Shown one piece after another: positions 36,146 through 44,800 of a stretch of DNA of 64,000 nucleotides. Origin of the DNA: Gnomoniopsis sp. IMI 355080 (lineage: Eukaryota > Ascomycota > Sordariomycetes > Diaporthales > Gnomoniaceae); the NCBI GenBank assembly GCA_027946555.1, contig JAPEVC010000141.1:1-64000 (forward strand), written 5' to 3'. The translations under genes and the position numbers were made by a program. Each line of letters starts with the position of its first letter. The stretch's first letter is position 1. Below the pieces are notes generated by a model that did no database searches, had not been told where the DNA came from, and saw only the letters and a program-made list of their open reading frames with translations.

Positions 36146-36466
36146 TTAGCCTAGAGATGTACTTTAGCATTTCCATATATCCTTATTACACATGAAGTAT
36201 AAGGCCGAGTACGAGATGCACTTACATTTTGATGAGGGCACACAGCACTTCAAGGTTTCCCAGTTGACGGAATCGACCTCGCGCGAGCCCACTGTGAGGC
36301 ATGAAGTCTGGCACGGCAGGTCTTCCGGGGCATCGCAGGCCCATGGATCGGTCTGTCCGGCTCCGCTGGCCTGGACGGAGGATGAGCACACGTCGTTGGT
36401 CCTCTTGCACCCAGCACTGACGCCCAGTGCCATAGTGGCGAGAGTGAATGCCAGAGTGAATCTCAT
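36146..36466 (-). CDS. Small cysteine-rich secreted protein (candidate effector)
   Basis: The minus-strand frame starts at 36466 with a clear signal peptide (MRFTLAFTLATMALGVSAG) and has no membrane helix afterwards. Read unspliced, it stops at 36164 (100 residues, eleven cysteines after the signal). A consensus donor (T|GTAAGT at 36225) and a CTAG acceptor at 36151 would remove 75 nt and end the protein right after Cys81. This yields 81 residues with exactly eight mature cysteines (20, 27, 44, 52, 56, 74, 75, 81), including an adjacent Cys pair. An even cysteine count favours the spliced form. The spacing is not that of hydrophobins. Small secreted cysteine-rich proteins act outside the cell in host interaction or against competitors; this gene's role is unknown. 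It sits alone in gene-poor DNA. Confidence 0.7.
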
Positions 36467-37640
36467 TGTAACGGCGATAAATATTGCAACACAAAGCAGT
36501 GAGGTAGGTATTTGGAGACTGAAGTGTATATAGCTGAGTGGATAATTGGTATGTGGTAGGATGATGGAATTCGGCGACTTGGTCCATCTCGTTGCTTTGA
36601 GGGTGTGTAGGCTAGTCTTTTATATTCTGTTCTGTAGCAGGAAACCTGTTCTGTCGAAATGAGTACTGACGCCTGAGTCAAAAGTCCTAACCGACGATGG
36701 TTGAAACTCATTACTAGCTAGGCGCCAAGCCAGGAATTCGCTTATGGGCAATTCATACTTTCTACTAACACCCACCTAACTAATCTACCTTAAATGAAAA
36801 TGATTCAGTAATTCCTAGGTAGGTTAGAGGAGCCTTGTACAGTGTATGTGTAATGAATCGTGCCCAGGGGCCAATTGGCACACCTCACACCGTCTGGGAC
36901 GCATCCTCGTACTCATAGCTAGCTTATTATTTTACAATTGCTCCTTGATCCCCATCCTTCAAAACCCATCCCTTCTGTGAACTAGCTTTCCATGAAAATG
37001 TAGAGGATGGTATAGTACAATCAGTTGTGGGCGAAATGTAGACGCCTCAACGCCGACAAGGACTAAGGTAACAACACTTGGATACTCCTACTAGTACGCC
37101 ACGTTATCAATACCTACGCTAATGGATATCATTCATTGATGAGTCCGGATCAAGCGTCCATTACTCTAGCTTTGAATTTTAGACTTAAGATTTTGATATT
37201 GAATACCCTGGAGTATAGGAGGCAGACATGCCAGATGTGCTCTGTGGGCACGCTATTTCGTAGCACGTCGTACAATAATATTGTTTGTTTTAATTTTACG
37301 GTTCCCGCTATATAGAATAGGTCTGCCATTCTGGTCGTCATAACTCTTCTCTACCGAGTCACTTGGAGATTGGGAAGCTTGATATTAGCCGTCATCCACC
37401 GAACATCCACGCGTCAGCTATCTACCTCTAGGTTCAGACCACAGACTAAATTGCACGTTTCTTCGCCGGATTCACAAGTGAAGTATGAGAATGCTCCGCC
37501 ATGTGCTTCTGGAACTTAGAGCCCTTCTCGATGTGCTCATCGCACGGCTCCTGGTAGCCTGGCTGTATCTCTTGGCTTGGTATGCCGTAGACGGCCGATC
37601 TGGTTTCCTTAGGGATCACGCTGTTGTCCGTGCTTGTAAC
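36467..37640. other. AT-rich intergenic region
   Basis: No gene is supported on the visible evidence. It contains CCTAGGTAGG (36814-36823) and AT-rich stretches. The minus-strand part near 37480-37620 has an open basic frame that might be a third exon of the next secreted candidate, but I could not link it with confidence. Confidence 0.4.
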
Positions 37641-38150
37641 CTAGCCTTGCTGCATGGTTATGGCAAGGGGGTTTGGCTCGGCGCAATTAGCGAAGTTGCG
37701 ATGCTGCCACATGATTACTTTGCAGGTCTGCACACTCTGCGTGGCCTTGCGGGTCTTGAAGCTCGACGCAACGATGGTGCCGTGACCAAGGGCGCGGTCA
37801 TGATAGCTTGGAAATACCTTCGCGCCGTTGGGGGTGCTTGATGGAAGTTTTACATTTGGGGCAGTTGTCTTTGCCGTCTCTCGGCCTTGTTTTGCCGCGT
37901 CCTGTTTGCAAGTGTGACATTAGCTGGGATGGCAGCCCTGTGGCCATGATAGACTCACTTGCAGGTCCTTGTTGACCATAGTCGTCGCCTTGTCTACATG
38001 GATCTCCTGGAGCCAGTAGCCTTTGCCAAAGTCGGGTTCGGTCGTACCATCTGGTACTTTCACAGTCTTAACACCATTACCAAGCGTGGTGCTGGCGAGT
38101 GCTCCAAATGAGAGGGAGGGGAGGAGGAAGGATGCCGGACGGAATAACAT
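37641..38150 (-). CDS. Small predicted secreted protein, unknown family
   Basis: Two minus-strand exons, 38150-37959 and 37901-37641, give 150 residues. Residues 1-22 form a signal peptide (MLFRPASFLLPSLSFGALAS) when translation starts at the second ATG; the frame's first ATG at 38177 would bury it. The next region is charged and aromatic (EPDFGKGYWLQEIHVDK). The intron has GTGAGT/ACAG ends, 57 nt. Exon 2 begins polar and basic (DAAKQGRETAKTTAPNVK) and has only two cysteines. Exon 1 is convincing; the frame and end of exon 2 are less sure, since other donors inside it (GTATTT, GTAATC) could splice onward. No family is recognised. Confidence 0.5.
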
Positions 38151-39286
38151 CTTGGTAATTCTGTAGATTAGATACATGTTTCTACAGAAGAATACTATAG
38201 ATGTTGGGCACCAGTCCTGACTGAAGACACGAAAATAAGGGAAGTTTCTCGCAAAAGACTTTTTGTGTCCTGGTCATGATGTAGGTTTTTCTCGCCCCTG
38301 GAAGACATTGGGTAGTCGGTGCTGACGCATCTATAGATATGGCTCTTGCAAGAGTTCTATCTCAAAGTCTCCTCTTTTCTTATGATCTTCTCACAGTGGG
38401 AGACTTCTCTCCACGATACCTCACTGTAATAGTGAGACGCGCTGTGGCGGATATGGAGAGCGGTCTTTACTGCCATCAGTGGGAGCGTATTGACTCTCGA
38501 GGAAGTTGAGATGGCCGAGGTCAGCTTGTTCGACCTTGAAAAATTCCTTCTTCATACATTCTAGGTACTGTCAGCGGTGAGTATCATCGACTCGATTAAG
38601 ACCGGGAAGGAGGCTCGGCTACTCTCTTCGCGCAGCGAGGTTCTGATGAGACCGGCGTCCTTGATTCGAAGCGGACCTGTTTCCACTAGTCAAGCTTGCC
38701 ATTCTAGCGCGGCATGTTCTTCTATATTAGCATATGGACTGCACAACGTGGCGGGTTTTGATCTCTCCGACTGGTGAACCTTAGGCACAGTAAGCTTACA
38801 GAACCCTCAGCCTGGCAATGAATTCTAGTAAGCCCGCCCCACCATGAACAGCTTTATTGTGAAAATTCCACGGGGATTCCAGGTTCCGGCAGCCGACCAG
38901 ATGGGATCACAATCGGTCTCAAGTGACGATAAGCGGCCAGCTGTGGGCGACCCTTGGATTGCTCTTTGTTTAAAGTCTAAATATTTCGACTGACAAAGTT
39001 ATGAAATGTCAAACAACGGTTGAAGTGGAACGGCAATACAAAAGAAAAAATATACTACGCCTCACTCGCTACATAAGAGTTGAATTCATCTACCTGAACT
39101 GGTTTTAGAAAAAAGAGGTCGCGTGCCTTGTGAGCGACTTCAGTTTCTACGACATTGTCTCTACAGCAGCTTTGCCATCCTCAAACAACCTTGGAACGCC
39201 AAAAGGCATCCCAACAGCAAAAGTGTACAAGTGCTATTGGGGTTAACAACACGTGACAGCGCCTGCTGAAGAAGACGAGTCCCATC
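38151..39286. other. Intergenic region, no gene seen
   Basis: About 1.1 kb of mixed composition. It has a CTAGGTAC word at 38561-38568. A 66-codon frame at 38577 lacks an ATG start and shows no recognisable domain. Confidence 0.45.
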
Positions 39287-40057
39287 ATGGCTACCCACAT
39301 GCAGCCCCAGCCGCAAACAGAATCGCAAGCCTTGTCATCCCCTTCCAAAGGTCCTTGGTTAGGGTGTCGATGGTGGGCCCCTGCGAGTACCGGTCTCACA
39401 ATCCATGAGGGAAACCTCACCAGAGCCCTCAACACCCTTCGCTCCATACCCGCAGCGAAGCTGTCTACCATCCGTACCCTGCACATCATGTTCACCGAGC
39501 CAAATCTCCTCGCGTGGCATGGATCCTACTGGAAGGAGTTGGACATTGTTTTTGATAACGAATCTATCGAAAACTACAAAGGGATTTTTCCGGAATTCGA
39601 TTCGCCGTCAGCACCCCCTCCGAGGGATTTGTTTTGCGCACTTCTGCGTTTCGTCGCCGACAACTTTGACCTCGAAAATCTGCATCTCGTGGTCAACGTC
39701 GGAGGCGCAGCGTGGTCAGTATTCGCCGATGCCGGCGCCGGCGCGTACGGTGGAGACGAGGTCGAAAAGGGGCCCGACTGGCGCTTCATCTACGAATGGT
39801 ATCTGGACGTCGGCAGGCTGATCCTCAAGGTGCTTGCGGGCCGCGACTTGCTGGATTTGAGCGTCCTTGCGTCGATTTGGGATGGCATGGAGCCTTGGCT
39901 GACGGGGAAGATTACAGGAAAGGAATCAGTAGTGCCAGCGGCCAAGGTCCCGAGGTATCATGACGCTGGACTACGGCTTCTTGGCTCTGGTGAGAGAGGA
40001 GACAGGGTAGTTCATGTCAAACGCTTGGGTCCTGGTCTAAAATGGATGCTCGGCTAA
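39287..40057 (+). CDS. Hypothetical protein (fungal F-box-partner-like, intronless)
   Basis: A single-exon frame of 256 residues with an ATG in good context (CATCATGG). I cannot assign a named family. The pattern resembles the many fungal proteins that report summed strand/helix repeats after a degenerate F-box region: NTLRSIPAAKLSTIRTLHIMF, then LLRFVADNFDLENLHLVVNV, then WYLDVGRLILKVLAGRDLLDLSV, each an amphipathic helix followed by a strand, as in leucine-rich-like folds. No F-box, membrane helix, signal peptide or catalytic motif is evident. A GAGAGAG-alanine-glycine loop sits near residue 150. It is flanked by gene-poor DNA on both sides. Confidence 0.72.
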   Translation: MATHMQPQPQTESQALSSPSKGPWLGCRWWAPASTGLTIHEGNLTRALNTLRSIPAAKLSTIRTLHIMFTEPNLLAWHGSYWKELDIVFDNESIENYKGIFPEFDSPSAPPPRDLFCALLRFVADNFDLENLHLVVNVGGAAWSVFADAGAGAYGGDEVEKGPDWRFIYEWYLDVGRLILKVLAGRDLLDLSVLASIWDGMEPWLTGKITGKESVVPAAKVPRYHDAGLRLLGSGERGDRVVHVKRLGPGLKWMLG

Positions 40058-41586
40058 GAATGAAGTAGGATTCGGGGTGAGGGGGGGGGGGAGTAAAGAG
40101 AGTAAACAAAGTAATCAAGAAGAATATAAACCTCAAAATTCTTTGGAATGGCAAGAGAATGCCCATGCCTCTTGCGGGTTTACTTCAACTAAAAGTTTTG
40201 ATAGCGAAGTCATGCCTACGTATATTCATGAAGGCGGGATTTCGTAAGGTAAGATGCTTCGAAGATTTTGATAGCGTCTGATACCGCCGCGCCCGAGATA
40301 TTACCAATATATTCGTCGTAATGAGTATCTAGGTTGATCAAGTACTGTACACAATATCCAGACTTCATAAATCTAGAGCTACGAAGGCATTTTATGATTT
40401 GATGATACATCAAACTAATCCTCTCCTTGTGATAAGAAGGAATTTCGCAGGCACTTGTGAATGATACCAAAGCTAAGCCACTCATCCAGTATACAAATGG
40501 GAAGCTTGAAAAAGACAAGGGAAAATCCTCCATTACTCAATGGTCCTCTGCTCCATTACCATCAGTATTTCCAGGAGGTGAACACCCAGGGGAGATCTTG
40601 ATTGTTATAATCCCCTAATCAGCAAAACCATCGTCCTGGACATTAGCCCAATATGCGGATTGTGAGGTACCTGGATATACACATATGCAGCTCGACCTTC
40701 ATTGACTATCTCAGGTACTTTGCATCTTTCCATCTATATAAGTTTCGGTAGCAAAGGATTTGATTGCATAGGTGTGTCTGACTTAGTTCCATCCCCATTC
40801 GTTGCCCCTCTGAAATTCTTATATCAGATGTGAACAACATACAGGCACCATTCTCATATATATTCATGCATTTTCAGTCACCCTCAAGACACAGTCACTA
40901 TTGTCTATGGTCTCGTTAACAACTACCTGTGACCCATTATATACTCGTGGGTAAACTTTTGTGATGTGGCTTGGGGTCCATCGACGCAGTTACAGCCCTC
41001 GTTGAATAACATTGCTGGCCTCCAAAATGCCATTCAGTCTCCCCTCGAACTGGCATGGATCTTAGACTTGCCGTCTAAAAGGGAAAGCAGACATACAAAT
41101 GGCTCTTTGATAACTCCATGAGTACAAGCAAGTCAACAGTCTCTTTCATTTGCGCAGCTCAACGAAACTCACCCCATGGCAACGACCCCAATGGAACCTA
41201 GGGGAGCTACCCACTCCAATATTGTCGTCTTTGCCATCCTGAACAAATTTTATCTGGCAATCACATTCTCGGTTTTTTTGTTTCTTTTTTTCACCTCCAC
41301 ATCAGTAAGGAAGGAAAGAACGCTTGCTCACACCAGACCCAACATCAGCTGTTGAGGACGAGCGACACGCCCTTTTATCGTCAAACAGAGACTGGGCAAC
41401 ATCTTTCTTCGTATTCCAGACCAGCCTTTTAGTCTGGGTATATGCCTTAGTAGCGCGGCTTTCGATCCAGAACATTCCCAATACGTTCCATCAAGACGGT
41501 GTAAAGGTGAGCGAATATCATTTTCAAATCTCACCACGTTAGCAGAGCATGCTAACACCAACTTCAATAGTTCAAAGTTCCAAGGC
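40058..41586. other. 1.5-kb intergenic region and 5' leader
   Basis: It begins with an 11-base G run (40081-40091) after the preceding stop. The rest is AT-rich without supported genes. The last 80 nt contain an apparent 5' UTR intron of the next gene (41507-41570). Confidence 0.5.
41507..41570 (+). other. Probable 5' UTR intron of the P-loop/HAD gene
   Basis: Donor GTGAGC at 41507, branch-like GCTAAC at 41551-41556 and acceptor CAATAG ending at 41570 make a 64-nt intron. Splicing places the ATG at 41587 only 16 nt into the next exon. The upstream exon carries no ATG that would join in the frame of the main protein, so it is best read as untranslated. Confidence 0.55.
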
Positions 41587-43197
41587 ATGCCATCGAATGA
41601 CAGTTCAATAATCAAAAGCAACACTGCATACACTAGCACAACAGCAGAACAGCCGATCCAAGGAAACATGGACTCAATACAAGAAGCATCTGCAAATCCT
41701 TCACACGAACCTATCCTGCTGGGCGTCTATGGCATCGGTGGCTCGGGCGTGGAAATCCTCAAACAACGGTTGAAATCTCTGCTGCAGCAACGTGGCAACG
41801 ATGATTTCCAGTACTTTGACATTCGGTATGACCTGGACGGTGTCGACCAAGCTACCGACCGACCGAAGGGCCCACGCAGCGAGGACGACCTTGACAACCT
41901 CCGCAAGAGAGAGATGGCGAACATTCGGAAGCTATGCCGCCAGAGCGGCAAGATTGGTCTCATTTTCTGCCACCGAAGGCTGATTCGAAGCGACCTGAAC
42001 AGTTCAGATGGTCTACCCCTGATCAGAAGCGCACGTTGGGGTCTAGATGCCAGCTTTTCGGGTGCCTTTTACTACACAGCATCACCAGGCGACGTCGTCA
42101 AAACCCTGCTCGATGACCCGACGTATCTTAAAATTCCCAGGAAGAGGTTGACTCAGAAAATGATCAGGGCTTGGGACAGCAAAGAGAGTGCCTCGTTGTC
42201 GCAATTTTGCAACAGCGCCGGGGTGCCCATCTTGACATATGAAGCAGGCAAACCAGGCATAGCCGAGGAAATCGTCAACACAATCCTTCTCAATAGCCAG
42301 ACCAACCAGCAACGAGTAGTATCTGAGGTAGTTGTGGCGATGGATCTCAACATGGCTCCCTCCAATGCTGTGGTACTGATCGAGGCGCATAACATATTAG
42401 CTTGGGACATTGCCTCGACCAAGCTGTGGATTGAGGCAATGTCTAGTTTGAAAGGACCGAGAGCATCCAGTGCCGCAGCCCTTCGCAAGGACACGTATAC
42501 GATCTTGCGCCAGGAAGCCGAAGACCACGGGGATCGGTTCCAGAATCAACGTTCGAAGGAAATAACCATGGATCCCGAACTGGAGCGCCTACTATGGAAG
42601 CTCACGCACACGCGCATCCCGACTGTGGTTTTGACCTGTGGATTCCAAAGTACTTGGAGGGAGGTTCTCGAACGCCCAATCAGCCAGGATTCTCATGGGA
42701 TGAGATGCTCGTGGGAGGAGCCAAGTGATGAGCAACACCCGGGACTCGGCAACAGGATCAAGGTTATTGGAACAGGAGAGACTTGCGATGCCCTCGTGGT
42801 CTCGCCCAAAGACAAAGTGGCGGTTGTCAGAGCTCTCCAGGAGAAGCACGGCCGGCGTGTGTATGTCATTGGTGGCACCCGGCTGGACGTGCCGATGCTC
42901 AAAGCTGCCGGGCACAATGCCTTCGTTCGACCCCCTTGTGTCGGCGAGCTGCATAACAGTGTGAAAGCCCTCCTTCGGGAGCACGGCGGACAGGCAACTT
43001 ACCTCGGACGGCAGACAGAAGCTTGCCGTTCGGATTGGCAGGGAGGAGGCAGTGATATCTACGAAACAATGGGCATGAATAGAGAGGAACGGAAGGTTGA
43101 CCATCGTGACGATGAGGAGATCTTGAAAGAGCGAGGAACCGAGCTGGAGTACATGCTAGACCAGGCAGGACACTCACTTAATCTCCCTGATTGTTAG
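41587..43197 (+). CDS. P-loop plus HAD-like fusion protein with degenerate active sites
   Basis: A single frame of 536 residues. The N-terminal half follows a nucleoside/adenylate-kinase-like P-loop fold: ILLGVYGIGGSGVE at 44-56, then FDIRYDLDG, IGLIFCHR, and a lid-like region. The second half follows a HAD phosphatase-like fold: strand VVVAMDLNMAP (Asp253), a cap region, VVLTCGFQSTW (motif II position), PKDKVAVVRALQEKHGRRVYVIGG and LDVPMLKAAGHNAFV (motif IV position, 429-445). Key residues differ from active relatives. The Walker A lysine and serine/threonine are replaced (GSGVE instead of GSGKS/T), the second motif-I aspartate is missing, and GD of motif IV is GG. Some fungal relatives, as I recall, carry a third phosphoribosyltransferase domain, absent here. 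The open frame is long and clean, so it is probably an expressed pseudoenzyme or regulator rather than a relic. Confidence 0.75.
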   Translation: MPSNDSSIIKSNTAYTSTTAEQPIQGNMDSIQEASANPSHEPILLGVYGIGGSGVEILKQRLKSLLQQRGNDDFQYFDIRYDLDGVDQATDRPKGPRSEDDLDNLRKREMANIRKLCRQSGKIGLIFCHRRLIRSDLNSSDGLPLIRSARWGLDASFSGAFYYTASPGDVVKTLLDDPTYLKIPRKRLTQKMIRAWDSKESASLSQFCNSAGVPILTYEAGKPGIAEEIVNTILLNSQTNQQRVVSEVVVAMDLNMAPSNAVVLIEAHNILAWDIASTKLWIEAMSSLKGPRASSAAALRKDTYTILRQEAEDHGDRFQNQRSKEITMDPELERLLWKLTHTRIPTVVLTCGFQSTWREVLERPISQDSHGMRCSWEEPSDEQHPGLGNRIKVIGTGETCDALVVSPKDKVAVVRALQEKHGRRVYVIGGTRLDVPMLKAAGHNAFVRPPCVGELHNSVKALLREHGGQATYLGRQTEACRSDWQGGGSDIYETMGMNREERKVDHRDDEEILKERGTELEYMLDQAGHSLNLPDC

Positions 43198-43807
43198 GTG
43201 AGGAAGTTCGAGGGTGAAGCATAGAGCTTAGACATACTGCAATCGATGGTTAGAATGTATACCGACGAGATAACTGCCTCCTCTCACAAGCGAATTAGTA
43301 GACAGAGAGAGAGGTGCCTTAGGTATTTGGGACGCTGGTCGTTAGGTCCGGGATCTGGGATCGTCAACATTACTAGGCAGGTACCTAGGTACTTCAATAG
43401 ATGGGCGCTGAACGCTGAGCTGAGCCTCCGAAAACGGGGCTTGATCCAGTGGACCCGATTCCTTATCGCAGCTCGTCCAAAGGTGCACCCAGATTTCAAA
43501 CGTCACGACAAAACAGCGCCCTCGCCCTGGCCCGTCCATTACCTTGGAAGTTGTGCTGTTCCCTGGATAGTAGCGCCTGACGGACGAGTCAAGTCATTTG
43601 CCTTTGTCATATATATCTGTCGGGGGCTTGAGGGCTCATTATCAGAGCACACAGTCGTTCTCAAGCCTACTGGGAACAACTCCTCCGGCCTGACACCTTC
43701 AGCTTCGCTTTCAAACCTGCCCGGAGCAGAAAATACTTATACATCCTCACTCACTGTTCCCTTATGAATCATCTTTCCTTGTATTCATTATAGCTAGACT
43801 GCTCAAC
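43198..43807. other. Spacer and promoter of the glutamine amidotransferase gene
   Basis: About 600 nt. It contains a perfect TACCTAGGTA palindrome (43382-43391) within GGTACCTAGGTAC. A 173-codon frame crosses it but lacks any domain pattern and overlaps the presumed promoter. Confidence 0.5.
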
Positions 43808-44622
43808 ATGGGCTCATCCACTCCCATTCGCCTGGCCATTCTTGAGGCCGACACACCCCTCCCCAACACCAACGCCAAATACCACGGCTACCGCGGCGTC
43901 TTCACCGACCTTTTCCGGCGCGCCATCGCCCCGGAGCCCTTAGAAAACCACCTTGCCATCACAGGGTACGATGTGGTCAATCATCCGGACAAATATCCTG
44001 ACTTGGACTCCATCGACGCGGTGCTCATTTCTGGGTCGAAGCACAGCGCGTATTTGGATGAGCCATGGATTATTAAATTAGTGGAATTCACAAAATCAGC
44101 TCTGGCCACAGACGGCAGGGTCAAGGTGGTGGGCGTGTGCTTTGGACACCAAATTGTGGGCAGGGCGTTGGGGATGCAAGTCGGCATCAACGAGAAGGGT
44201 TGGGAGATCAGTGTGACGGAGATGAAGCTCAGCGAGAAGGGCAAGGCACTTTTTGGATCGGATGTTCTGGTACGTTTTCTCAGACGAAGAGGCATTCTCA
44301 GCTCGCCTGCTAACAGGATGCATAGAGGATTCATCAAATGCACAAGGACATTGTCCTCGCCACGCCCCCAGGTGCACAGGAACTTGCAGAGACGAACGTG
44401 TGCGCGAACCAGGGCTTTATTCTGCCTGGAAAGGCCATCACCGTGCAGGGCCACCCTGAGTTTACAGGCGAGATCGTGCCCGAGATCTTGAGTTTGCGGC
44501 ACGAAACAGGAATCTTCGATGATGAGACCTACAAATCTGGAATGGAGAGGGTTCAGAAAGAGCATGATGGCGTGAGGATAGCGCAGACATTTTTGAAATT
44601 TGTCCGGGGCGATATTGCATAG
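43808..44622 (+). CDS. Class I glutamine amidotransferase-like protein
   Basis: Two exons, 43808-44269 and 44326-44622, give 252 residues; the intron has GTACGT/ATAG ends and joins DVL to RIHQMHKD. This is a stand-alone GATase1 domain of the GMP-synthase-subunit-like type, which removes the side-chain amide of glutamine or a gamma-glutamyl substrate through a Cys-His-Glu triad. Visible are AVLISGSKHSAY (oxyanion strand), the nucleophile elbow GVCFGHQI with Cys111, and QGHPEF with His197. YHGYRGVFTDLFRRA near the start is usual in fungal members, which often annotate as GMP synthase-like or as gamma-glutamyl peptidases in secondary metabolism. No synthetase partner domain is attached. It converges on the GPCR gene with only 178 nt between the stops. 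Confidence 0.9.
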
Positions 44623-44800
44623 TGTTATAGACCATCTAGACCAAAAGGCATAAAATTTTAGGATACTACGCCATATATCCAAAGCCCTGACTCCCCTGCT
44701 GAAGGTGGAAATCAGAGATATGGAACAGCCCAAAAACCATTTACGAAGAGTGTATCGCTCGCTAGGCGAAGTCACTCCATCACGGGCGTGTCTCACCACC

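Noticed and set aside
37485..37841. 118-codon plus-strand leucine-rich frame
   Set aside because: Antisense to the small secreted candidate; leucine/alanine-rich reading is what the opposite strand of polar coding sequence gives.
41324..41542. 72-codon frame with a membrane-like stretch before the P-loop/HAD gene
   Set aside because: No ATG start; splicing of the 41507-41570 intron leads to a stop out of frame with the main protein, so it is taken as 5' UTR.
43246..43767. 173-codon plus-strand frame
   Set aside because: Basic, low-order composition, no domain; it overlaps the promoter of the amidotransferase gene and carries the TACCTAGGTA palindrome.
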